DNA of 64,000 bases from Lachnospiraceae bacterium (GTDB taxonomy: Bacteria; Bacillota; Clostridia; Lachnospirales; Lachnospiraceae), in assembly GCA_024684055.1 (NCBI GenBank), contig JAIKXN010000253.1, positions 1-64,000 of the forward strand. Reading direction: 5' to 3'. The notes below the pieces were generated by a model. That model ran no database searches, was not told the DNA's origin, and worked only from the letters and a program-made list of their open reading frames with translations. Position 1 is the stretch's first letter, and every line of letters starts with the position of its first letter. This document shows positions 1 to 9,240 of this stretch, piece by piece. The position numbers and the translations under genes were made by a program.

Positions 1-147
1 GGACTTTCCAAAAAAGAAATGGACTGGATCAGAGCACAGATCGAAGAGAAGAAAATTTTCAAGGAAATTTATTTTAAAGAAGCTTCGCCCGCAATAGCGG
101 CAAACTGCGGACCGGGTACATTCGGCCTTCTTTTAAGAGACAAATAA
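1..147 (+). CDS. C-terminal fragment of a DegV-like protein (truncated by window start)
   Basis: Frame 1 is open from base 1 to TAA at 145-147: GLSKKEMDWIRAQIEEKKIFKEIYFKEASPAIAANCGPGTFGLLLRDK*. The GPGTFGLLL end resembles DegV family C-termini. Confidence 0.6.
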   Translation, partial: GLSKKEMDWIRAQIEEKKIFKEIYFKEASPAIAANCGPGTFGLLLRDK

Positions 148-253
148 TTGTCTGATGCGAAAGTAAAAGTTTTCGGACAGGGAATAATCAATCGGCAGGA
201 TTGCAGCGGATTTATATACGGGGAAGAAATAAATTAAATAAATCGAGGTAGAG

Positions 254-1945
254 ATGTCGACATTTTATCTTGTTTGTTTTATAATTCCCATACTTTTTCT
301 TTTATGGTATATAAGCCTGGGCGAGCAGCACAGCACCCAGCTGACACTGCTTTTCTGCTCGGTTCTCGTATCAAATGCCGGATTTTACATCATTTCGGTT
401 GCTCAGAATCTTCCGCAGGCTTATATCGGCATAAAAATGTCGTATGTGGGAGGTGTTTTCCTGCCGCTGATTATGTTTCTTATAATATGTGACATCTGTC
501 ATGTACATATTCCGAAATTTGTGATGACATTAATGTACTGTGTTCAGTTTGTTATGTTCGGACTGGTCTGTACAATCGGCATTCTGCCTGTTTTTTATGA
601 AAGTGTTGAAATAGTAAATAACGGATTCTATGTTACGCTCGCAAAAGAATACGGTCCTCTTCATATTGTTCCGCAGATTGCTCAGTTTATTTATCTTCTC
701 GCGGGAATGGCAATTGCGGCTGTATCCATCGGAAGAAAAACGGTTGTAAGTTTTAAAACCGTAATGAGTTTTCTTTTTGCGATTATCATATGTATTTCCG
801 TTTATGCATTTGAAAGAATTCTGAGTCTTGATATTGAGTTTGTTCCTCTCGCTTTCATCATTGAAACAATTCTTGCAGTTATTCCTTTAATCAAACGAAA
901 TACCTATTCGATAAACGCAAATGCGCATGATATCTTCAATGATTATACTCAGGTCGGATATGTGACTTTTGACAGAAAACTCAGATACATGGGATGCGAT
1001 GACAAAGCTCTTAAAATCTTCCCGGAACTGTTAAAATACAGACTCGAGTATGTTCTTAAAGACAAGGGTTCTGACTTCACGAATGTTTTCCTTTCGGTGC
1101 TTAAAGGCTGCCAGAAAATAAAGGGAAGAAAAATACTCGATACAAATGTATTTCCTCTCGGAGACAAATACTATGAATACCGTATTGCGCCGATTTTAAA
1201 AGGCCACAGAAGAGTAGGATACATTGTTGAAATAAACGATGTAACGTTAAGAGAGATATACAGTAAGGCTCTTGAAGATGAGGTCAGCAAAAAGACCGAA
1301 AAAATCCGCGTCATGAAAGACAAGACAATGCTCGGAATGGCGCAGATGGTTGAATCGAGAGACTTAAGTACGGGCGGTCATATCAGACGTACTTCGATAG
1401 TTGTGGACATTCTTGCGAAAGAACTCTTAAAGAGAGATATGGGCTTTGACGAGAAGTTCCTTAAAATGGTTATTCGAAGCGCACCCATGCACGACCTCGG
1501 AAAGATAGCCGTAGAAGACAAAGTATTGAGAAAACAGGGTAAATTTACGCCGGAAGAATATAACGAGATGAAAAAGCATGCTGCAGCCGGTGCTGAAATA
1601 GTAAGCAAAATCCTTACCGGTATCGAAGATGAGGAATTTGTCAATATTGCGATAAACGTTGCCCATTATCATCACGAAAAATACAACGGAAGCGGATATC
1701 CCGAAGGACTTTCGGGCGAAGATATCCCGGTTGAGGCAAGAATCATGGCGTATGCGGATGTATTCGATGCGCTTGTGTCAAAGAGATGTTACAAGGAAGC
1801 ATTTGATTACGACAAGGCTTTCGGCATTATAGAAGAATCCGTGGGAACCCATTTCGATCCCGCACTTTTCGATGCGTTCATGGCATGTCGCAGTGAACTT
1901 GAGGAATTCTATTCGTCAACATCGGTTCTTCTCGAGCAGCAGTAG
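254..1945 (+). CDS. 7TM N-terminal sensor, PAS-like region and HD-GYP domain (c-di-GMP phosphodiesterase candidate)
   Basis: Hydrophobic N-terminus, then HDLGKIAVEDKVL, HYHHEKYNGSGYPEGL and DVFDALVSKRCYK motifs of HD-GYP proteins. Confidence 0.9.
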   Translation: MSTFYLVCFIIPILFLLWYISLGEQHSTQLTLLFCSVLVSNAGFYIISVAQNLPQAYIGIKMSYVGGVFLPLIMFLIICDICHVHIPKFVMTLMYCVQFVMFGLVCTIGILPVFYESVEIVNNGFYVTLAKEYGPLHIVPQIAQFIYLLAGMAIAAVSIGRKTVVSFKTVMSFLFAIIICISVYAFERILSLDIEFVPLAFIIETILAVIPLIKRNTYSINANAHDIFNDYTQVGYVTFDRKLRYMGCDDKALKIFPELLKYRLEYVLKDKGSDFTNVFLSVLKGCQKIKGRKILDTNVFPLGDKYYEYRIAPILKGHRRVGYIVEINDVTLREIYSKALEDEVSKKTEKIRVMKDKTMLGMAQMVESRDLSTGGHIRRTSIVVDILAKELLKRDMGFDEKFLKMVIRSAPMHDLGKIAVEDKVLRKQGKFTPEEYNEMKKHAAAGAEIVSKILTGIEDEEFVNIAINVAHYHHEKYNGSGYPEGLSGEDIPVEARIMAYADVFDALVSKRCYKEAFDYDKAFGIIEESVGTHFDPALFDAFMACRSELEEFYSSTSVLLEQQ

Positions 1946-2059
1946 ACCAAATTTGAACAGAATGTCTCTTCGGCAGCACAAATGTCGAACTTCAGTGAAT
2001 TAAATCCTGAACAGCAGTGAAAATTTAAACGGCTGAAATTTAAACCTGAACAGCAGTAA
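1907..2059 (+). repeat. Gene-tail repeat array: copies of the HD-GYP gene's last codons plus stop
   Basis: ...LEQQ* (TAG 1943-1945), a degenerate copy near 1973-1980, PEQQ* (TGA 2018-2020), PEQQ* (TAA 2057-2059). The last two units are exactly 39 bp apart and in the gene frame. Confidence 0.75.
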
Positions 2060-2070
2060 GATAAATAAAA

Positions 2071-2095
2071 AAACGGACCCAAAGGTCCGTTTTTT
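2071..2095. terminator. Bidirectional intrinsic terminator between convergent genes
   Basis: AAACGGACC-CAAA-GGTCCGTTTTTT hairpin with T/A tracts. Confidence 0.85.
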
Positions 2096-2116
2096 CAATG
2101 TCTTTATGAAGTTAAT

Positions 2117-2497
2117 TTAAATATCCGCTTTCCAGAGTCCGTGAATATTGCAGTATGCATATACGGACAGCGGTTTCTCGTCGATAAGAGCAAATTCGAC
2201 ATGCGGAGCTGCTCCGACTTCGAGATTCTTTCTGTGACCGCCTTTGTCTGTTTTAAGATATACCCAGTTTATGTTATGTTCGGGAAGCATCGGATGGTCC
2301 ACTGAACCCACATTGACTTTTACGATATTGCCTTCTACGCTTACAGCGGGAATGTGCTTTTCACCGCTTCCTTCGATCGCGCCGGGAATTAATTCTTCCA
2401 TGGCTTCACCGCAGCACATCGTCGGGCAGGGAGAACCTTTGATAATACCGATCATCTTGCCGCATTTCTTACATACATAAAATTTTACATCACTCAT
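2117..2497 (-). CDS. Desulfoferrodoxin / superoxide reductase
   Basis: N-terminal CKKCGK...CC motif, ipGAIEGSGEKHIPAV, HPMLPEHNINWVYL, YCNIHGLW. Confidence 0.92.
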   Translation of the reverse strand: MSDVKFYVCKKCGKMIGIIKGSPCPTMCCGEAMEELIPGAIEGSGEKHIPAVSVEGNIVKVNVGSVDHPMLPEHNINWVYLKTDKGGHRKNLEVGAAPHVEFALIDEKPLSVYAYCNIHGLWKADI

Positions 2498-2555
2498 TTT
2501 AAAACCTCCTTTTTAGTATAAGCATTCGAATTGAAGTTCGGTTACCGGTTGTTTC

Positions 2556-2864
2556 TTAACCTTCCAGAAGCTTAAGAATATCTGCTTTGGAATGTTTTCC
2601 GACAGTTTTGCTAACGAGTTTTTTGTCCTGTAAAACTACAAGTGTTGGTATGCTCATTACACCGAATTTTGCTGCAAGTTCGGGTTCGTCATCCGTATCG
2701 ATCTTGCCGACTGTGTATTCGGGATGTTCATCAGCGATTTCATCGACAATGGGGGAAACCATCTGGCAGGGACCGCACCATGTGGCAAAGAAATCCAGAA
2801 GTACCTTTTTGTCACCGCTGATAACCTCATCGAAATTGGCAGCGGTTACGTTAATTACTGACAT
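2556..2864 (-). CDS. trxA: Thioredoxin
   Basis: FFATWCGPCQMVSP active site and thioredoxin-fold sequence, 102 aa. Confidence 0.95.
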   Translation of the reverse strand: MSVINVTAANFDEVISGDKKVLLDFFATWCGPCQMVSPIVDEIADEHPEYTVGKIDTDDEPELAAKFGVMSIPTLVVLQDKKLVSKTVGKHSKADILKLLEG

Positions 2865-3083
2865 ATTGAAAACCTCCTTGATTTATTTTTCTTGGCTTCA
2901 ATTATACAGTATTTCCGAATCAAATAAACTCTTATTGAAACAAATTCACAAAAAATTAAAGATTAGGTCCGAATCGGGTTCTTTTCAAGGGCTTTTAAGG
3001 CATATTTTCACTTGCAAATATCGGCTGTAAAAGGTATTCTTAAATAGGTGTTTTATAAAAATATAATGGAAGTGGTGGCTATT

Positions 3084-4604
3084 ATGACTAACAACTATCT
3101 GGAAATGGTTGCGTTCGGAATTTATCTTGTTTTCGTAATCGCAATCGGAGTGTTTTTCTTTGTAAAAAGCAGAAATCAGACCGGTGACAAAGCTTATTTC
3201 CTCGGCGGAAGACAGATGAACGGTTTGGTTGCGGCTCTCTCGGCCGGGGCAAGCGATATGAGTGCATGGGTACTCATGGGACTTCCCGGTTCGATATATC
3301 TCTGGGGAATGGGACAGGTATGGATTTCGGTAGGACTTGTGATCGGTACCATATGTGCATGGGTATTCATAGCACCCAGACTCAGAAAATTCTCTATCAA
3401 AGCTAATGATTCGATTACAATTCCCATGTTTCTTACAAACAGATTCAAATCTACGAATCCCGCACTTCAGGCAGTGTGTGCGGTGATTTTTGTGGTTGTT
3501 TACTGCGTTTATTCCGCATCGAGTATTTCAGCCTGCGGTTCACTTTTTAAGAATGTTTTCGGATGGGATCCTCTTTACTCAATGATCGGAGCCACGATCA
3601 TCATTCTTCTTTATACATTCCTCGGTGGATTCAATGCAGTTTGCTGGACAGACTTCTTCCAGGGAATGCTTATGTTAATGGCATTGATGGCAGCACCGAT
3701 CGTTGCGCTTTTCGTAATGAACAGACCCGGTTTTGCACCGGTTGCGGAAGTTGTTACAGGCGAGAATTACTATAACCTCTTATCAAGCGGCAAATTTGAT
3801 TACGACAGTATAAAGGATATATTAAGCGGTCTCGGATGGGGATTAGGATATATGGGCATGCCTCACATCCTTGTAAGATACATGTCGATCAAGTCAGGAA
3901 AAGAAATGAGAAAATCACAGATCATCGGTTGCTTCTGGACAACCATTATCCTTATCATGGCATCGGTTGTTGCTCTTGTTGCTCATCAGTTCCTCGGAAC
4001 AAGCCTTGCAGAGAGCGAAAGAAGTTTAGTATTTATCACAATGGTTCGAGCGCTTTTCCCCGCATTTATTTCGGGAATTCTTCTTTCGGCAATTCTTGCG
4101 GCTTCGATGTCAACTGCAGACTCACAGCTTCTTGCTTCTTCGTCTGCATTTGCAACAGACCTTTACAAGCCTCTCATTCACAAGGATGCTAAGGACAAGG
4201 AAATGTTATGGGTCGGAAGAGGTATCGTTGCTCTCATTTCGATCGTAGCTCTTTTCATCGCAATCAATCCCAAGAGCTCGGGTATCATGGGACTGGTTGA
4301 ATGCGCATGGGGTGCATTCGGTGCGGCATTCGGACCGGCTATCATCCTTGCACTTTACTGGAAGAGATTTACATATCACGGCGCCATCGCAGGTATTCTT
4401 GCAGGTTTCGCAACAGATGCTTTATGGTACTGTTTATTCTCGGGTTCGGTAGAAAGTCTTTGTGTATACAATACAGGTCTTTACGAAATCATTCCGGGAT
4501 TCATTGTCAGCATGATCGTTGCGGTAGTTGTTTCTCTTATCGACAAGGAACCTTCAAAAGACATTCAGAATCTGTTTGATGAATCCGTAAGAATGAAAGA
4601 TTAG
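3084..4604 (+). CDS. putP: Sodium/solute symporter, PutP-like (SSS family)
   Basis: GGRQMNGLVAALSAGASDMSAWVLMGLPGSIYLWG and many TM segments. The ORF opens at 3048; ATG 3084 has a better-placed GGTGG ribosome site. Confidence 0.88.
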   Translation: MTNNYLEMVAFGIYLVFVIAIGVFFFVKSRNQTGDKAYFLGGRQMNGLVAALSAGASDMSAWVLMGLPGSIYLWGMGQVWISVGLVIGTICAWVFIAPRLRKFSIKANDSITIPMFLTNRFKSTNPALQAVCAVIFVVVYCVYSASSISACGSLFKNVFGWDPLYSMIGATIIILLYTFLGGFNAVCWTDFFQGMLMLMALMAAPIVALFVMNRPGFAPVAEVVTGENYYNLLSSGKFDYDSIKDILSGLGWGLGYMGMPHILVRYMSIKSGKEMRKSQIIGCFWTTIILIMASVVALVAHQFLGTSLAESERSLVFITMVRALFPAFISGILLSAILAASMSTADSQLLASSSAFATDLYKPLIHKDAKDKEMLWVGRGIVALISIVALFIAINPKSSGIMGLVECAWGAFGAAFGPAIILALYWKRFTYHGAIAGILAGFATDALWYCLFSGSVESLCVYNTGLYEIIPGFIVSMIVAVVVSLIDKEPSKDIQNLFDESVRMKD

Positions 4605-4644
4605 TATTAATCAGGGTCGTCTTTAAAGTGCAGGGGGAAAACAT

Positions 4645-5913
4645 ATGCAGAAAAGCGAACTTGTGGAACAGTTAAAAAACAAACAACTCGATAACGTGCT
4701 TATCGATATTTATTCGGATGAAAAGAAAATAGATTATCAGACCGCCAGATTCATTGCGGCTGCGGAAAAATTCGAGCAGCTTTTCGGAGGCGGAGAAATA
4801 AGCGTTTATTCCGCTCCGGGAAGGATTGAGATCATCGGAAACCAGACGGATCATCAGCACGGAAAGGTCATGGGAGCAGCAATAAATACCGATGCGATCG
4901 CTGTGGTCGGAAAAACGGATGATAACTGTGTAAGAATAGTGTCGGGGGACAATCCCGAAATCAAAATTGACATTAACGAACTTGAAAGCACCGAAGACGA
5001 AAACAGCACAACCTCGCTTATCAAGGGAATGCTGAACGGTCTTAAGGGCATGGGATATGAACTCGGAGGCTTCATGGCTTATATCACTTCCGATGTTCCC
5101 GTGGGTTCCGCATATGCTTCTTCGGCTTCTTTCGAAACTCTTATCGGAGCGGTTGTTTCGGGACTCTACAACGATATGAAGATTTCTGAAAGGGAAATAG
5201 CTCAGATAGGACAGTATTCCGAAAATATTTATTACGGCAAACCTTCAGGTCTTATGGATCAGATGATCTGTTCGGTAGGCGGACTTGTTTATATTGACTT
5301 TTCCAACCCTGCTGAACCGATAAAAGAAAAGATCGAAACGGATCTGTCCGAATACAGTATCTGCATGGTGGATACGAAAAGAGTGAATACAGATCAGCAG
5401 ACGGAAGCGGCGCAGATCGTTTCCGAAATGAAAGCTGTTGCCGTTGAACTCGGAAAAGAGTATTTAAACGAGGCGACGAGGGAAGAATTTGAAAAGATGA
5501 TTCCTGCGCTCAGAGAAAAAATGACTGACAGGGCGATACTTCGCGCAATGCATTTTTATGATGAAAACGAGAGAGTCGAAAAGGCTTTGAAGGCACTTAA
5601 AAACGGAAATACCGGAGAGTTTGCAAAACTCGAAAAAGAATCAGGAAAATCATCTTTTATGTATCTTCAGAATGTTGTCATACAGGATGATTCTCTGAAA
5701 CAGGATATTCTTCTTGCGATGGGCGTAAGCGAATCGATCCTTAAAGATGATGAAGCGTACAGAATACATAATTCCGGATTCTCGGGAGTTATGGAGGTTC
5801 TTGTAAAGAACGAAAACGTTGATGCCTATAAAGCAAGAATAGAGGAAGTTTTTCCCAATTGCGTCTGCAGTGTGTTGAAAATCAGGAAATACGGCGGTAT
5901 CCGAGTCATTTGA
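4645..5913 (+). CDS. galK: Galactokinase-like GHMP kinase
   Basis: APGRIEIIGNQTDHQHGKVMGAAINTD and VPVGSAYASSASFE motifs; divergent from the canonical GEHTDYN and GLSSSAS forms. Confidence 0.8.
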   Translation: MQKSELVEQLKNKQLDNVLIDIYSDEKKIDYQTARFIAAAEKFEQLFGGGEISVYSAPGRIEIIGNQTDHQHGKVMGAAINTDAIAVVGKTDDNCVRIVSGDNPEIKIDINELESTEDENSTTSLIKGMLNGLKGMGYELGGFMAYITSDVPVGSAYASSASFETLIGAVVSGLYNDMKISEREIAQIGQYSENIYYGKPSGLMDQMICSVGGLVYIDFSNPAEPIKEKIETDLSEYSICMVDTKRVNTDQQTEAAQIVSEMKAVAVELGKEYLNEATREEFEKMIPALREKMTDRAILRAMHFYDENERVEKALKALKNGNTGEFAKLEKESGKSSFMYLQNVVIQDDSLKQDILLAMGVSESILKDDEAYRIHNSGFSGVMEVLVKNENVDAYKARIEEVFPNCVCSVLKIRKYGGIRVI

Positions 5914-5931
5914 TTTTCGGGGGATTAATGA

Positions 5932-7089
5932 ATGGATAAGTTTCGTAAAAGATTGTTTGAGATAGTACAGATAGGAGCGGCAAAGGATTTACTAAGCCGT
6001 TCTTTTGATATTATCATATCCGCTGTTATCATTCTTAATATTGTTGTGACTTTTTTAAGTACTTTCAATGAGCTTGGATCGATAAAAGGCGTCCTTTACG
6101 GCATTGAGTTCGGAACGGTCATATTTTTTACCGCTGAATACATTTTAAGGATCTTTACGGCTGATTTTCTTTATCCCGACAAAACGAAAGCGATGGCGGT
6201 CATTGCTTTTCTTTTCTCGTTTTACGGCATTATTGATTTCTTAAGTTTCTTCCCGTTTTATCTTCCTTTTTTCACACCGACAGGTGTGGCGGTTTTCAGA
6301 CTTTTCAGAGTTTTCAGAATATTCAGACTTTTTAAGATTAATACTCAGTTTGATGCCTTCAACGTAATAGTAAGTGTTTTAAATGAAAAGAAGATGCAGC
6401 TTCTTTCGTCCGTAGTGCTTATCATGATGCTCATGCTTTCGGCTTCAATGCTTATGTACGGAGTTGAACATGAAGCGCAGCCGGAAGTATTCGAAAATGC
6501 CCTTTCGGGCTTCTGGTGGTCGATGGCCACGGTATTTACGATAGGCTACGGCGATATATATCCGGTTACGCTTTTGGGAAAAATGCTGGCACTTATAATT
6601 TCGTTCCTCGGAGTCGGGATCGTTGCGATACCTACGGGTATTATTTCCGCAGGCTTCGTTGAACAGTTTTCGAAACTCGACATGTACAAAGGTCACGGGG
6701 AAGGACATGAACTTGAATTTATCACGGGTGTCATAAATGAAAAACATAAATGGGCGGGGAAGGCGATCAAAGATATCGTAATTCCTCCGCAGTCGCTTAT
6801 CGTTATCGTAGTAAGGGATGGTAATTACGTTACGCCGGGCGGAAATCTTGTACTGAAAGCAAACGATACGGTCGTTCTTGCTGCGAAGAATTATAAGGAC
6901 GAAGATATACATCTTAATGAAATAGCAATGACTGAGGGCGACAAGTGGCTCGGCATGGAAGTAAAAGATCTGAATCTGACGCCCGATGAGAAGATCGTAA
7001 TGATAAGAAGAGGGCAGAAAACCATTATTCCAAACGGCAATACGGTCATACGAAAAGGCGACGGGCTGGTTATGTATCATATGGATTAA
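5932..7089 (+). CDS. Voltage-gated-type potassium channel with cytoplasmic TrkA-C/RCK-like domains
   Basis: S4-like FRLFRVFRIFRLFKI, selectivity filter TIGYGDIYP, C-terminal TrkA-C-like repeats. Confidence 0.88.
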   Translation: MDKFRKRLFEIVQIGAAKDLLSRSFDIIISAVIILNIVVTFLSTFNELGSIKGVLYGIEFGTVIFFTAEYILRIFTADFLYPDKTKAMAVIAFLFSFYGIIDFLSFFPFYLPFFTPTGVAVFRLFRVFRIFRLFKINTQFDAFNVIVSVLNEKKMQLLSSVVLIMMLMLSASMLMYGVEHEAQPEVFENALSGFWWSMATVFTIGYGDIYPVTLLGKMLALIISFLGVGIVAIPTGIISAGFVEQFSKLDMYKGHGEGHELEFITGVINEKHKWAGKAIKDIVIPPQSLIVIVVRDGNYVTPGGNLVLKANDTVVLAAKNYKDEDIHLNEIAMTEGDKWLGMEVKDLNLTPDEKIVMIRRGQKTIIPNGNTVIRKGDGLVMYHMD

Positions 7090-7102
7090 ATTGTACTATT
7101 CG

Positions 7103-7131
7103 TTGATTATAGACACAATATATGGTAAAAT
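7103..7131 (+). promoter_or_regulatory. Sigma-70-type promoter
   Basis: TTGATT-N17-TAAAAT upstream of the PLP enzyme gene at 7188. Confidence 0.6.
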
Positions 7132-7187
7132 GAATACGATTTGATTTAGTTTAAATGAAATAAACCAACTAACTAAACGGAGGCAGT

Positions 7188-8372
7188 ATGAAGAAAGTTG
7201 AAAACTATTATGCCGAATTTGACAGAAAGGAAAATCTTAAGTTTGACAGCAAAGTAGTTCATGGTGCACTTGGCTGCGATCCCATAAGCGGATCGGTAAG
7301 TTTCCCCATTTTCCAGACTGCAACTTTCAGACACAGAGATTTTGAAATATCCACGGGTTATGATTATTCCCGTTTACAGAACCCTACAAGACAGGAACTC
7401 GAGAGAACGATGGCTATCCTCGAAGAAGGTGCCGTGGCTTTTGCGTTTACTTCGGGACAGGCTGCGAACATGGCCGTTTTCGATTATCTCAAACGCGGCG
7501 AACACTGCCTTTTGTGTGATGACCTTTACGGCGGTACACACAGAATCGTGGAAGATATATTTAAAGTTAACGGAATCGAAATTTCTTACGTTGACATGTT
7601 TGATGCCGAAGCTGTAAGAAAGGCAATGAGACCGAATACCAAAATGGTATTCCTTGAGACTCCCACCAATCCAATGATGAAGGTCGGGGATATCAGAGGC
7701 ATCGCAAAAGTCGCTCACGAAGGCAATGCGCTTTTTGTCGTGGACAATACATTCATGACACCTTATTTCCAGAGACCGCTTACAATGGGTGCCGACATCG
7801 TTGTTCACAGCGGTACAAAGTATCTTTGCGGACACAATGACGTTGTGGCCGGCATCGTGGTAATAAAGGATGAGGAACTTACCCATCATTTCCAGGTTCA
7901 GCTAAAGAGTCTCGGATCGGGACTCGGTCCCATGGACAGCTGGCTTATCATCAGAGGCATCAAGACGTTGTCGCTTCGTATGAAAAAGCACAACGAGAAT
8001 GCTAAAGCAGTTGCGGAATGGTTAAGAAATCATCCTAAGGTAAAGAAAGTTTATTATGTCGGATTTGAAGATCATCCCGGATATGAACTTAATTTAAGTC
8101 AGGCATCGGGCTTTGGCGGAATGATCTCATTTGAACTCGATAGTGCCGAGAGTGCAAGAAAACTTCTTTCGAACGTAAAGATGATCCTTTTTGCAGAAAG
8201 TCTTGGCGGAACCGAATCGCTCGTGACTTATCCCATTACGCAGACACATGAAGACGTGCCCGATGATGTGAGAAGAGCGCTCGGGATCAACGAAGCATTT
8301 ATCAGGATTTCAATCGGTATCGAAGATGCCGAAGATATAATAAATGACCTGGAGCAGGCATTAAACAGTTAA
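7188..8372 (+). CDS. Trans-sulfuration PLP enzyme (cystathionine gamma-synthase/lyase family)
   Basis: YDYSRLQNPTR, LETPTNPMM, VVHSGTKYLCGHNDVVAG (PLP lysine) and SLGGTESLVTYP motifs. Confidence 0.93.
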   Translation: MKKVENYYAEFDRKENLKFDSKVVHGALGCDPISGSVSFPIFQTATFRHRDFEISTGYDYSRLQNPTRQELERTMAILEEGAVAFAFTSGQAANMAVFDYLKRGEHCLLCDDLYGGTHRIVEDIFKVNGIEISYVDMFDAEAVRKAMRPNTKMVFLETPTNPMMKVGDIRGIAKVAHEGNALFVVDNTFMTPYFQRPLTMGADIVVHSGTKYLCGHNDVVAGIVVIKDEELTHHFQVQLKSLGSGLGPMDSWLIIRGIKTLSLRMKKHNENAKAVAEWLRNHPKVKKVYYVGFEDHPGYELNLSQASGFGGMISFELDSAESARKLLSNVKMILFAESLGGTESLVTYPITQTHEDVPDDVRRALGINEAFIRISIGIEDAEDIINDLEQALNS

Positions 8373-8385
8373 TGCGGTAGGAATT

Positions 8386-9240
8386 ATGAAAATACCTTTT
8401 ACAAAAATGCAGGCATACGGCAATGATTACGTATATGTCAACGTTGCCGGAATGCCGGAAATAAACTGGAATGAAGTGGCGGTTCAGATTTCGGATCGCC
8501 ATTTTGGCGTTGGTGGGGACGGTCTTGTTCTTATCTGTCCCTCCGAAAAAGCGGATTTTAAAATGAGAATTTTCGATCCCGACGGAACCGAGGCCGAAAT
8601 GTGCGGTAATGCGGTAAGAAGTGTTGCCAAGTTTGTCTATTATCACAAAATGACAGACAAAAAGACGCTTACGATAGAGACTCTCGGGGGAATCAAGAAT
8701 CTTTATCTTACCGTGGATGACGGTGAAGTGGTCAACATAGAAGCCGAAATAGGCGAGCCCGTTTTTTCACCCGAAAAGATTCCCGTGGATTCGGAAAACG
8801 AAGAATTCATGAATGAGAATGTCAAGGTGAATGTGGAGGGAAGGATCATGCATTTCAGAATGTCTTCGCTTTCCTGGGGCAATCCTCATACCGTTATTTT
8901 TTTGGACGATCTTGAAACTCTGGATATCGAAAAGATCGGTCCGGCAATTGAGAATCATCCGATCTTCGCAAAGAGAACGAACGTAACTTTTGCGCGTGTC
9001 GTTGACAGAAAAACCATTCAGATCCGCGAGTGGGAAAGAGGATGCGGCGAAACAATCGGATGCGGTACGGGATGCTGTACGGCGCTGGTCTTTGCACACA
9101 GACTCGGACTTTGCGACAGAGAGGCGACTGTCATGCAGATTGGCGGAACGCTTGAAGTCAAGTGGGACGATAAAGGATTGGTACATATGAAAGGCCCGAG
9201 CTTTGTGGTCTTTGAAGGGGAATATTTTTATGAAGCTTGA
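8386..9240 (+). CDS. dapF: Diaminopimelate epimerase
   Basis: FTKMQAYGNDYVYV, GTEAEMCGNAVRS, WERGCGETIGCGTGCC motifs. Confidence 0.95.
   Translation: MKIPFTKMQAYGNDYVYVNVAGMPEINWNEVAVQISDRHFGVGGDGLVLICPSEKADFKMRIFDPDGTEAEMCGNAVRSVAKFVYYHKMTDKKTLTIETLGGIKNLYLTVDDGEVVNIEAEIGEPVFSPEKIPVDSENEEFMNENVKVNVEGRIMHFRMSSLSWGNPHTVIFLDDLETLDIEKIGPAIENHPIFAKRTNVTFARVVDRKTIQIREWERGCGETIGCGTGCCTALVFAHRLGLCDREATVMQIGGTLEVKWDDKGLVHMKGPSFVVFEGEYFYEA

Noticed and set aside
106-237. Possible fifth gene-tail copy after the DegV-like gene (in-frame QDCSGFIYGEEIN* vs NCGPGTFGLLLRDK*)
   Set aside because: The frame after the stop is open for ~30 codons, but similarity is only a few residues; not counted.
6445-7080. 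211-aa minus-strand ORF across the potassium channel
   Set aside because: Antisense shadow ORF of a well-supported gene.
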